Source: CAYLWW01 sp964387585
GTDB taxonomy: Bacteria > Pseudomonadota > Alphaproteobacteria > Rickettsiales > Midichloriaceae
Direction of reading: 5' to 3'
Assembly: GCA_964387585.1 (NCBI GenBank)
Contig: CAYLWW010000006.1
Span: 1 to 28,647, forward strand
DNA length: 28,647 bases
In this document: positions 16,181-24,480 of the stretch, piece by piece
Position numbering within the stretch: the first letter of the stretch is position 1
Layout: each line of letters opens with the position of its first letter
Position numbers and translations under genes: made by a program
Notes under the pieces: generated by a model
Told to the model about the DNA's origin: nothing
Seen by the model: the letters and a program-made list of their open reading frames with translations, nothing else
Databases searched by the model: none

Positions 16181-17806
16181 TTATCTACTCCTTTCTACAT
16201 TTTCTTTATTACGGGATTGGGCAAGTTTTTCTACATTTGTTTTATCTTGAGTTTGCATGATTTTTATATCATCCAGAGTATTTTTTATTGCATTTGTTAA
16301 AGTATTAGCTGCATTTAATTCTTTATCCTTAAATATCGTGGATACACTTTCTAAAATTGAAACAAAAAAGTTCTTTATGATATCTAGCAATGAATTATTT
16401 TGCTTTTCTTCTACAGCACCTTTCTTATTGCTTTTGCCTTGAAGCATTTCATCAATACTTGTATCTAAACTAGTCATAAGTGTTTCTTTAAAAATTATCT
16501 CAGCTTTTGGATTTTTACCATTTGTAAGAATATCTTGAAACCCCCCAGTATTTTGTAAATGTGGTTGTAAATATGGTTTTATTAATGTTTCGATCTTTTT
16601 TAATGAAACTTCACCAGTACCGTTTTTTTTAACTTCCTCTAAGGCTTGCTTTTTTAATTCATCTAAGATCTCTTTTGTAGTTCCTTCTTTCACAGATGAA
16701 TTTAATTTTGAAATACATTTTTCGACTATATCTTCAGTTATTGGAACATCTTTCAAAATTTTAATGTTAAGATCATTTAAGGTTGAATTAACTCCCAAAC
16801 CATTTTTTTCTAATATTGAATTAATCTCTTTATTCAACTCTTTTACACTTTTTGTCACTTCTAATTCAAGTCGATTTCTCAATGATTTTAAATTACTATC
16901 AGATGCATTAAAATCTTCCTTCAAATCAGATTCAATAGAAGTAATTGTGTTCTTAACTATATTACTTAAGTTTTCACTATTTAGAGTATCATTTTCTCTA
17001 CGCTGAACCAATTCTAGTTTTACATATTGAATTGCGGTAATTAACATATCCTTAAGCTTTTCTTCATCAGATTTAAATAAGCGATTACCCACACTAGAGA
17101 ATTCTAATATTCTATCTAACTGACCTTTTAAATTAGGGTTATCTGAAGCAATTGTTGATTGAAAGGTCTGTTCTTTAAGATCGAATGTATAGGTTAACTG
17201 ACCGAGAGTAGCTTTTTCTTCACCTACTTTACTTTTTCCAAGCTGCTCTATTATGCGGGAGCCCAACTCTAAATAAATTTTTTTGCCATTTTTTAAATTA
17301 GTTTCGTCTATAATAAATGAAATATTGGATAATTGACCTCCTACACCAACTTCGTCAACACTAGCTGGCTTATAACCTATATCTTCACCCTTACCATTAG
17401 CATTATAAAGATGATTTATAAGAATATCCTCTTTAAAATCATCAGAGCCCATACTTACAATAAGTGTTCCAGCGAATACCCCTTGATGTCCTAAAATATT
17501 TAAATTATTCATTATACTTTGAAATCCCATTCCTCCTATTTCTCCTTTTTTAAGAAATTCTCTTCCTCCTATTTTCAATATTTCTCCTTTTTCTACTTCT
17601 TGTCGAATTTTTTCTTCAAAAGCTGATACTTCTTTAAATGATCCTTCTTCTATTAACTTTTCTTCACCATTTTCAATTACTTTTCTCTTTATTTGGATTC
17701 CTGCGCGTGCAACATCTTTTTCAAGATCACTTCGTCCTTTGCCACTTTTGATTTTATTTATTACTTCATTACTTAGTTTTGAAAATTTTGTACTAACTAT
17801 TTCCAT
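16181..17806 (-). CDS. Uncharacterised paralogous family, member 1 (effector candidate)
   Basis: 541 aa; I do not recognise the family. Two other members are in the window (515 aa at 17948-19495; 338 aa at 27627-28643). Shared blocks are KFSKLSNEVINKIK (7-20), SFIIDE (163-168), YTFDLKEQTFQ (206-216), LFKSDEEKLKDML (243-255) and an acidic/basic helical region around 320-345. The C-terminus has a hydrophobic or amphipathic helix LLDIIKNFFVSILESVSTIF (473-492) and ELNAANTLTNA (496-506), then a basic tail ending NVERSR. LGHQGVFAG (105-113) is shared only with the third member. No signal peptide and only two cysteines or fewer are visible. The charged, coiled-coil-prone composition and Arg-rich end suit a secreted effector, which is inference. 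The start ATG has the leader GGTGGGGATCAT. A hairpin follows the gene. Confidence 0.85.
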   Translation of the reverse strand: MEIVSTKFSKLSNEVINKIKSGKGRSDLEKDVARAGIQIKRKVIENGEEKLIEEGSFKEVSAFEEKIRQEVEKGEILKIGGREFLKKGEIGGMGFQSIMNNLNILGHQGVFAGTLIVSMGSDDFKEDILINHLYNANGKGEDIGYKPASVDEVGVGGQLSNISFIIDETNLKNGKKIYLELGSRIIEQLGKSKVGEEKATLGQLTYTFDLKEQTFQSTIASDNPNLKGQLDRILEFSSVGNRLFKSDEEKLKDMLITAIQYVKLELVQRRENDTLNSENLSNIVKNTITSIESDLKEDFNASDSNLKSLRNRLELEVTKSVKELNKEINSILEKNGLGVNSTLNDLNIKILKDVPITEDIVEKCISKLNSSVKEGTTKEILDELKKQALEEVKKNGTGEVSLKKIETLIKPYLQPHLQNTGGFQDILTNGKNPKAEIIFKETLMTSLDTSIDEMLQGKSNKKGAVEEKQNNSLLDIIKNFFVSILESVSTIFKDKELNAANTLTNAIKNTLDDIKIMQTQDKTNVEKLAQSRNKENVERSR

Positions 17807-17826
17807 ATGATCCCCACCATATTTTT
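17807..17826 (-). promoter_or_regulatory. Conserved leader and ribosome-binding site, member 1
   Basis: The 20 nt before the start read AAAAATATGGTGGGGATCAT and differ by one base from those before member 2 (19496-19515). GGTGGGGA serves as Shine-Dalgarno and fixes the start of both genes. Similarity continues about 20-25 bp further upstream with an indel. Confidence 0.65.
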
Positions 17827-17853
17827 ATTTGATTTAATATTATGAATATAAAA

Positions 17854-17928
17854 AATAAAGGCTAAACAAAGCTATTACCAATCGTTATAAAAAACGCATT
17901 GAAAAATAGCTTTGGATTTAGCTTTATT
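17854..17928. repeat. Long imperfect palindrome between the two paralogues
   Basis: Nested arms pair in order: ATAAA / TTTAT (17855-17859 with 17923-17927), GCTAAA / TTTAGC (17861-17866 with 17917-17922) and AAAGCTATT / AATAGCTTT (17868-17876 with 17905-17913), with partial pairing of the inner AATCGTT / AACGCATT. That is about 20 bp of stem with small bulges in 75 bp. It lies directly after the stop of member 2 and before the leader of member 1, so it may terminate member 2 or be a palindromic repeat element. Confidence 0.6.
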
Positions 17929-17947
17929 ATTGTGATGAATTTATAAC

Positions 17948-19495
17948 TTATCTTTCTCTTAATAGATGTTCTCTATCTCTTGATTCGGATAATTTTTGAA
18001 TTTGCCCCATTTTTTCATCTTCATTAACTATTGCCTTATTTACTACATCTTTTAAGGCATTTGTTAAAGTATTAGCTGCATTTAATTCTTGATTCTTATT
18101 TTTAAATATACTAGCTATGCTATCTAAAATTGATATAAACAAATCTTTTACTATATCAAATAGTTTCGATAATGGGCTATTTTGTTTTTCTTCTATATTA
18201 CTTTTATTTAAAAGCATTTTATCAATACTTTTATCTACACTTGTAAAAAGTTTTTCTTCGAAGCCTTTCACAACTTCTTGATCCACGCTATGCTTTAATA
18301 TATTCTTAAAATCTTCACCTTCTTTTAAATTATTCTCTAATTTTTTATTAATTTTTTCTAATAAATCTTTACCAACTTTGTTGTTTTCAACTTCGTTAAT
18401 GAATTCTTTTTTTAGTTGTGTGAGGTCAAGATTTGAATCAGGATTTATAAAATGATTAATATTGTTAATAGCTGCTTTAATTAAGTCTTTAGCATGTATA
18501 GTATCTTTAGGATTTTTGCCAAATAAATCTTCCATAACAGAGCTAGCATCTAAATGATTTTTTTTCAATATTGCATCAATTTCTTGATTTAACTCCTTAA
18601 CACTTTTTTTCAATTCAGGTTCAAGCGTAGTTTCTAACGATTTCAAATCATTCTCAGATAGATTGAAATCACTTTTTAAAGAACGTTGAATAATTCCTAA
18701 TAAATTACTATCTATCTCTATAATATTATCTTCCGTAAATATTCCCCATTTTCTAGAAGTAATTAAATCCTCTTTTAATTGCTTCATTACTTTTATTAAC
18801 ATATCTTGAAGCATTTCTTCGTTAGATTTAAATAAGTAACTATTAGCATTATTAGAAATATTTAGTATAGTTTCTAGTTCTTCTTCTGTATAATTAGCAT
18901 TGTCCGAAATAACATTTAATTGAACAGTTTGTTTCTGAAGATCAAATGTATAAATTAAATTAGCGATAGTAGTTTCGAGTTGATTAGCTTCACCATTTAT
19001 TAATGCATACTTTAGAGGTAAATCTAGCTCTAAATAAGTTTTAGTACCTAATGAATCGCTTTCATCTATAATGAATGAAATACCGAAATTTTCACTTTCT
19101 TTTATTCCTATTTTTGTAACATCATCAAGTCTATTATCTCCAGCTTCATATTTCGTAAAAAAATTGTTTTTAAACTCATCGCTGGAGTTCATACTTTTCA
19201 AAACATCATTAAATGCTCGCTTATCAGCTAATACATTTAAATTAGCGACTATATCTTCAATTTTGATTCCCCTAAGCTTCAAAGTATCTGCAATATTTTT
19301 TTTAAAACTTTCTAAATCATAAAATTTTTCTCCTTCTAATACAACTTCATCATCTTCTTCATCTATCATTATTGTTTTTACTTTTATGCCTTGTTCCTCA
19401 ATATACTGGTTAAAATGATTAGCTTCTTTATTATTTTTAATTTGATTTATTACTTCGTTACTTACTTTTGAAAATTTTGTGTTAACTTCTTTCAT
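17948..19495 (-). CDS. Uncharacterised paralogous family, member 2 (effector candidate)
   Basis: 515 aa from the ATG at 19495. The frame is open 23 codons further upstream, but the start chosen matches members 1 and 3 (MKEVNTKFSKVSNEVINQIK) and is preceded by the leader GGTGGAGATCAT. Shared with member 1: SFIIDES, YTFDLQKQTVQ, LFKSNEEMLQDML, KKSVKELNQEIDAILKKN, a hydrophobic helix LFDIVKDLFISILDSIASIF (445-464), ELNAANTLTNA (470-480) and a basic tail ending LLRER. It lacks LGHQGVFAG, so it is the more diverged copy. The middle third (about 330-430) is rich in Asn, Lys and Glu and aligns poorly. No signal peptide and no known domain are visible; function unknown. Confidence 0.85.
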   Translation of the reverse strand: MKEVNTKFSKVSNEVINQIKNNKEANHFNQYIEEQGIKVKTIMIDEEDDEVVLEGEKFYDLESFKKNIADTLKLRGIKIEDIVANLNVLADKRAFNDVLKSMNSSDEFKNNFFTKYEAGDNRLDDVTKIGIKESENFGISFIIDESDSLGTKTYLELDLPLKYALINGEANQLETTIANLIYTFDLQKQTVQLNVISDNANYTEEELETILNISNNANSYLFKSNEEMLQDMLIKVMKQLKEDLITSRKWGIFTEDNIIEIDSNLLGIIQRSLKSDFNLSENDLKSLETTLEPELKKSVKELNQEIDAILKKNHLDASSVMEDLFGKNPKDTIHAKDLIKAAINNINHFINPDSNLDLTQLKKEFINEVENNKVGKDLLEKINKKLENNLKEGEDFKNILKHSVDQEVVKGFEEKLFTSVDKSIDKMLLNKSNIEEKQNSPLSKLFDIVKDLFISILDSIASIFKNKNQELNAANTLTNALKDVVNKAIVNEDEKMGQIQKLSESRDREHLLRER

Positions 19496-19515
19496 ATGAT
19501 CTCCACCATATTTTT
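19496..19515 (-). promoter_or_regulatory. Conserved leader and ribosome-binding site, member 2
   Basis: AAAAATATGGTGGAGATCAT, 19 of 20 bases identical to the leader of member 1. GGTGGAG at a 5-nt distance from ATG is a good Shine-Dalgarno. This decides the start at 19495 rather than the upstream ATG at 19564. Confidence 0.65.
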
Positions 19516-19677
19516 TATTTATTGATATGAAAAATAAATATAGAATAAACAAATTATTTATCAATAAATAAAATTTTTTACTGTAAATATTTTGTAATCT
19601 ATGAAAATTTCTTTTAATTTATATTAATTTATTATTTTATCTTTTTTTATGATATTTTTTGCATATTATGATTGAAC

Positions 19678-22602
19678 CTAAGAATCTAAAGCAATAACAT
19701 TTTCAGTGTGATTTTGTAAAATTTCAGCAGTATCATAATCAGTTTCGGGATATTGATTATCTGAGCTTGCATTATCAGTTAATTGATTATCAGCAAAATA
19801 GGAGCAATAAGTATTATGAACTAACTTTAGGCCCTCTAAAGCTTGCATAACTTTATTGCCGTATGCAATCCCAGTAATGTTACTGATTGTGTTTATGATA
19901 TAATTGAAGTTAATTAGAGCTTCAGATTTATCATTGAGTAAATGGTTTGCTATCAAGCACTGAGCAAAAGGTATAGCACCCATAACAATTCCAAATCCAG
20001 TAAATCCAAAAAATATTACTGAGCCAAAGCCCTGGACTCCAGCGCCAATTAAGCATTCGATTACATCTATCGTTTTAAGTGCTAATTCATTATCATTTCC
20101 ATACTTTAATAACTTTTCTTTGATATCTAAGTGATTATTCGCTGTATAATAAACGGTGTGGAAAATAGGATAAGCGCTTTTAGATGTGTAGGCATTTAAA
20201 ATACTTGAACTTATATGTAACAATGTTGAGGTGTTCTTCACAGTTTCAACATCAGCAAATTTATAATTTTCTTCTCCTGTAATAAATTCCGCAATCTTAC
20301 TAGATAAGTCATTGATAAATTTCAGATTTTCAGCCAGGTATGTTGACGTTTTCCAAACTTCACCGTAGTTAATGCTTTGCTCCCAAAAACCTATATTATC
20401 AAGTTCTGCAAGATCTTCAGTATAATTGATTTCTATATTGTTGGAATGCATATCATTACCAGGGTTTGGCTTTCTTGAAGTAAAATTACTTTCAGCTATG
20501 TATGTTGATGTTTTTAAATATTCATATTCAACTACCTTTTTATCATGATTAGTGTGATCCTTAAGAGCAAATTGTTTCATCTTCTCGAATATTTTTTGTA
20601 TTTCTGAGGTATTCATTGCACAGTTGCTTTTCAAAATATAACTCATAATAATAGCCTTTAGATTATTATTACATATATCTTTATTTGATGAAGATATATA
20701 TAGCTTACCTTCCATAAAGCCGCTTTTAGATATACTAACTAACTCATTTAATTTAATATTTTTTAAAATTTCTTCCTTAAATATCTCATTATATTGTATC
20801 GTTGCTAATACCTTATCTAGTATTTTATCTATAAAATTACTTTTACTTATATTTTCTAATTCAGATTTGATTTTATCATAGCTTATTTTAGAATTTTGAT
20901 TCTCATAAGCAACAATAAGAACGGCGATATCCTCAGATAAATTTTTATTATCTGTTTTGAAAATATTTAAAGCTTCCAATGCTATTTTATTTTCAACTAG
21001 TTGTAGTAACTTGTTAAAATTATGAAGATCTTTCGCTTTATTATAGGAATTTAAAATTTTAGAGAGTGCTGTTGTATCATTTATCTTGCTAATTTTTTCA
21101 TTAGATAATACTTCGAACAATTCTATTTCATACAAAAGAGCTGCATCAAGTACTCTGTAATTATTTACTTGTAAAATTTTGTTAAAATCAATTTCATATT
21201 GATCCGCCTTATCAAATAAGAATTTGAGAAATTCCGTATCATAACGAGCAACTTCACTAAATATGTTGTAATGATTTGCTTGTAAAATTTCTTTAACATT
21301 AATTTTATATTGATCCGCTTTATCAAATAAGAATTTTAGCGAATCCGTATTATAATGAGCAGCTATATCAAATATTTTGTAAGGCTCTACGAGCAAAACT
21401 GCATTAACATTAATTTCATATTGATCCGCTTTATCAAATAAGAATTTGAGCGATTTCAGATTACGCTCAGCAGCTGTATAAAATATATTGTAAGGCTCTA
21501 CGAGCAAAACTGCATTAACATTAATTTCATATTGATCCGCTTTATCAAATAAGAATTTGAGCGATTCCAGATTACGCTCAGCAGCTGTATAAAATATTTT
21601 GTGATTATTTTCTTGTAAAATTTCTTTAACATTAAGCTCATATTTATTTGCTTGATCAAATAAAAATTTTAGCGATTCCGTATCATAACCAGCAGCTTTA
21701 TAAAATATATTGTAACGATCTACGAGCAAAATTGCATTAACATTAATTTCATATTGTTTTGCTTTACTAAATAAGAATTTGAGCGATTGCGAGTTTGTAG
21801 CAGTAGCAGCAAATAAGTCGCACCCATTTGCTTCTAAAAATTTCTTAACATCAATGATATCTGGACCCACATCTGGAATCGCTTTATTAAATAAGAATAT
21901 GAGCGAATCCGTATTATAATAAGCAGCTGTATGAAATATTTTATAATGATTTGCTTGTAAAATTTCTTTAACACTAAGGTTACATTCTTTTGCTTTACCA
22001 AATAATAATTTAAGCGATTCCAGATCTTGCTTAGCAGCATTATGAAATATTTTATAATGATTTGCTTGTAAAATTTCTTTAACACTAAGGTTACATTCTT
22101 TTGCTTTACCAAATAAGAATTTGACCGATTCCGCGTTTTCACCAGTTGTATGAAATATGTTGTAATTATTTGCTTGTAAAATTGTCTTAACACTTATGTC
22201 ATATTCCTTTGCTTTATCAAATAAGAATGTGAGCGAATCTGTGTTTTCTGTATGAAACAAGAAGTACCAATATTGTTGTAAAACTGTCTTAACATCAATG
22301 TTATACTTCTCGGCGTTATTAAGTAAGAGTTTGAGCGATGCCGTGTTAAACGCGCCAGCTAGATACAATACTAAGTTATGCTGTTCTTGCAAAATTTTAT
22401 CAGTATTAATATTATATTCCTTTGCTTTATCAAGTAAGAATTCGAGTGATGCCGTGTTTTTAGTAGCGGCAATAAATAAATCACGCCCATCTTTGTGCAA
22501 AACTTTATTAATGATATTTTTCTCCGCCTTATCAAATAATAATTTAAGCGAATCCGTGTTATACTCAGCAGCTTCAAAAAAGTCCTTACTGTTGTTTTTC
22601 AT
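19678..22602 (-). CDS. 974-aa protein with ankyrin-like 37-residue tandem repeats
   Basis: Residues 1-481 consist of about 13 tandem units of 35-41 residues (mostly 36-37) with the consensus Y-x-I-F-x-x-A-A-x-x-N-T-x-S-L-K-F-L-F-D-K-A, then x-x-Y-x-I-N-V-x-x-I-L-Q-A-N. The A-A and L-K-F-L positions recall ankyrin helices, but the GxTPLH signature is missing, so this may be a diverged ankyrin or a separate alpha-solenoid. A degenerate unit follows to about 524. Residues 525-840 are helical with TSTYIAE and TSTYLAE repeated near 690 and 735. A glycine-rich hydrophobic stretch, residues 851-889, could form a membrane hairpin; the last 40 residues are acidic. No signal peptide. Solenoid plus membrane segment suggests a host-interacting protein (inference). 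ATG 22602; divergent from icd. Confidence 0.85.
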   Translation of the reverse strand: MKNNSKDFFEAAEYNTDSLKLLFDKAEKNIINKVLHKDGRDLFIAATKNTASLEFLLDKAKEYNINTDKILQEQHNLVLYLAGAFNTASLKLLLNNAEKYNIDVKTVLQQYWYFLFHTENTDSLTFLFDKAKEYDISVKTILQANNYNIFHTTGENAESVKFLFGKAKECNLSVKEILQANHYKIFHNAAKQDLESLKLLFGKAKECNLSVKEILQANHYKIFHTAAYYNTDSLIFLFNKAIPDVGPDIIDVKKFLEANGCDLFAATATNSQSLKFLFSKAKQYEINVNAILLVDRYNIFYKAAGYDTESLKFLFDQANKYELNVKEILQENNHKIFYTAAERNLESLKFLFDKADQYEINVNAVLLVEPYNIFYTAAERNLKSLKFLFDKADQYEINVNAVLLVEPYKIFDIAAHYNTDSLKFLFDKADQYKINVKEILQANHYNIFSEVARYDTEFLKFLFDKADQYEIDFNKILQVNNYRVLDAALLYEIELFEVLSNEKISKINDTTALSKILNSYNKAKDLHNFNKLLQLVENKIALEALNIFKTDNKNLSEDIAVLIVAYENQNSKISYDKIKSELENISKSNFIDKILDKVLATIQYNEIFKEEILKNIKLNELVSISKSGFMEGKLYISSSNKDICNNNLKAIIMSYILKSNCAMNTSEIQKIFEKMKQFALKDHTNHDKKVVEYEYLKTSTYIAESNFTSRKPNPGNDMHSNNIEINYTEDLAELDNIGFWEQSINYGEVWKTSTYLAENLKFINDLSSKIAEFITGEENYKFADVETVKNTSTLLHISSSILNAYTSKSAYPIFHTVYYTANNHLDIKEKLLKYGNDNELALKTIDVIECLIGAGVQGFGSVIFFGFTGFGIVMGAIPFAQCLIANHLLNDKSEALINFNYIINTISNITGIAYGNKVMQALEGLKLVHNTYCSYFADNQLTDNASSDNQYPETDYDTAEILQNHTENVIALDS
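21381..21602 (-). repeat. Near-identical 111-bp tandem duplication inside the repeat gene
   Basis: 21381-21491 and 21492-21602 differ at only two bases and each encode one 37-residue unit (repeats 11 and 10 of the protein). The neighbouring units are much more diverged, so this unit was duplicated recently. Confidence 0.9.
21931..22116 (-). repeat. Second intragenic 111-bp-spaced duplication
   Basis: An exact 75-nt run at 21931-22005 recurs 111 bp later at 22042-22116, inside repeats 5-7 of the 974-aa protein. It indicates a second, independent unit duplication or recombination event. Confidence 0.88.
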
Positions 22603-22943
22603 AAATATATTTTAATATGCTTTTATTTCTTAAGATAGCATATATAGCAATGGTATATAAGTCTTTTATTTATTGAAATGCTGTGTGAAGTAATAATATA
22701 TCAGTACTTTGTTTAATACAAATTAATATACAATCTAATGTATTGTAATTATATAGCTTCGATACGATTATATCGTAATACCATTTGGTTGGTTAATAAA
22801 ATTCAATTATAAGAAATAATGGCAATTTATTAACTAATATCAAGCGGATTAAAAGCGTGTATAAAATAGTTATTTACATAAATCATTAATTCAGTTTTAA
22901 TTCAAAAAAATAAAATAAATTCTAATTTAAAAAATAAAAAAGT
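22603..22943. other. Divergent intergenic region between the repeat gene and icd
   Basis: 341 bp, almost entirely A and T, without an open frame worth calling. It holds a small inverted repeat TACGAT-TAT-ATCGTA (22763-22777), a possible operator, and a TTGAAA (22673-22678) with ATATAT 17 bp later as a weak plus-strand promoter. Both flanking promoters must lie here; neither can be placed with confidence. Confidence 0.35.
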
Positions 22944-24431
22944 ATGACTAATATTTTGGTAGCTTACGGAGATGGTATTGGGCCAGAAATCACAACTTCA
23001 GTATTGGATATTTTAGAAGCAGCTAAAGCCTCTATATCAATAGATACTATAGAGATAGGAGAAAAAATTTATCTACAAGGACATTCGTCTGGTATTTCTG
23101 ATGCTAGTTGGGAGAAAATCAGAAATCATCAAATAATACTTAAAGGTCCTATTACAACTCCTTTAGGCAAAGGATACAAAAGCTTAAATGTTACTTTTCG
23201 TAAAGCTTTAGAATTATTTGCAAATATACGTCCTACTGTAACCTATAATCCCTTCATTAATGGGTTACAAAAAGATATGGACTTAGTTATAATACGTGAG
23301 AATGAAGAGGATCTATATGCAGGGATAGAATATAGGCCAACCGATAGCCGTTATATTTCGGTAAAACTATTTACATCTCAAGGTATAGAAAAAATTATTC
23401 GTTATGCTTTTCAATATGCTCGTAATAACCAAAGACGTAAAGTTACCTGCATAACAAAAAATAATATAATGAAAATTACTGATGGGGCTTTTAATAATAT
23501 TTTTGATGAAGTATCTAAAGATTACCCTGAAATAACAAAAGAACACATGTTAGTTGATATAGGTGCTGCAAAAATTGCGAGTAATCCTAAATTATTTGAT
23601 GTAATAGTAACACCTAATTTATATGGTGATATAATATCAGATATAGCAGCAGAGGTATCGGGATCTATAGGCTTAGCTGGGAGTGCGAATATAGGAAGTA
23701 ATTACGCAATGTTTGAAGCAATACATGGATCAGCTCCAGATATAGCAGGGCAGGGTAAAGCCAACCCTTCAGGCTTACTACAAGCTGCTATAATGATGCT
23801 ACACCATATTAAACAACATCAAACAGCAAATTTAATCCAAAATGCTTGGCTTACTACTATAGAATCAGGTATCCATACTGCAGATATATTTAAAGAAGGA
23901 ATGAGTAATAAGTTAGCTAGTACTATAGAATTTACTAAGGCTATAATAAATAATTTAGGTCAAAAACCTAAAGTTTTATGTGCAGTAGAAGATTCTAGCA
24001 CTCCAGGGGGAAACAATGATAAAGTAATAGATGATAATATTGATTATAAAACTAAATATGTTGTAAAAGATGAAAACAGACAAATCGTAGGAGTGGATTT
24101 ATTTATTCATACTATAGATTGTTCAGTTGATGTTTTAGCTAATCAATTACAAACATTAGCTGATTCAGAAGAATTGACACTAAATATGATCTCGCAACGT
24201 GGTTTAATGGTTTGGCCACAAAAGATAACTCAGAATAAGCTTTTAGAAATGCTAAGGTGTCGTTTTATATTTAAAGAGGCTAAAGTAGGAAAAGCTAATA
24301 TAATATCAGCTCAAAGCAATATTTTAAACTTACAGAAAAAATTACAAGAAATAGATTTGGAAACAGTGATTGTATTTATGCTTTATGAATACGATGGAGT
24401 AGCTGGATTCAGTAAAGCTCAAGGTCAATAA
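22944..24431 (+). CDS. icd: NADP-dependent isocitrate dehydrogenase, rickettsial long form
   Basis: 495 aa. It oxidatively decarboxylates isocitrate to 2-oxoglutarate in the TCA cycle. Visible are GDGIGPEI (9-16), the isocitrate-binding SLNVTFRKALELFANIRP, REN-E-EDLYAGIE, the metal-binding NLYGDIISDIAAE and the cofactor loop HGSAPDIAGQGKANPSG. The first 335 residues are the catalytic fold. The last 150 or so (after a short Ser/Gly-rich linker, PGGNNDK) form an extra alpha/beta domain seen in Rickettsia and in Thermus-like enzymes. Cofactor preference is taken from the family and not proven here. Start ATG 22944. Followed after 49 bp by ligA. Confidence 0.93.
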   Translation: MTNILVAYGDGIGPEITTSVLDILEAAKASISIDTIEIGEKIYLQGHSSGISDASWEKIRNHQIILKGPITTPLGKGYKSLNVTFRKALELFANIRPTVTYNPFINGLQKDMDLVIIRENEEDLYAGIEYRPTDSRYISVKLFTSQGIEKIIRYAFQYARNNQRRKVTCITKNNIMKITDGAFNNIFDEVSKDYPEITKEHMLVDIGAAKIASNPKLFDVIVTPNLYGDIISDIAAEVSGSIGLAGSANIGSNYAMFEAIHGSAPDIAGQGKANPSGLLQAAIMMLHHIKQHQTANLIQNAWLTTIESGIHTADIFKEGMSNKLASTIEFTKAIINNLGQKPKVLCAVEDSSTPGGNNDKVIDDNIDYKTKYVVKDENRQIVGVDLFIHTIDCSVDVLANQLQTLADSEELTLNMISQRGLMVWPQKITQNKLLEMLRCRFIFKEAKVGKANIISAQSNILNLQKKLQEIDLETVIVFMLYEYDGVAGFSKAQGQ

Positions 24432-24441
24432 GCGCTATAAT

Positions 24442-24465
24442 ATCTTATTTTTATAAATATAAGAT
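24442..24465 (+). terminator. Hairpin between icd and ligA
   Basis: ATCTTAT and ATAAGAT form a 7-bp stem with a 10-nt AT loop in the 49-bp spacer, followed by A-rich sequence. A weak terminator or processing site; it may only attenuate read-through into ligA. Confidence 0.3.
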
Positions 24466-24480
24466 TAAAAAATCTGAGGT

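Noticed and set aside
21834..22193. Open frames of 68-119 codons overlapping the repeat gene in other frames of the same strand, and one of about 105 codons antisense to its start.
   Set aside because: They arise because the repeat period is a multiple of three and the sequence is AT-rich; their products are low-complexity and resemble no protein.
20900..22602. Regularly spaced repeats of about 111 bp, at first sight like a CRISPR or satellite array.
   Set aside because: The period equals 37 codons, one frame is open throughout, and the units diverge as protein repeats do. They are coding repeats of the 974-aa protein.
16181..22602. Prophage or insertion-sequence origin of the accessory block.
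   Set aside because: No transposase, integrase, structural phage gene or flanking inverted repeats could be found; only unknown paralogues and a repeat protein.
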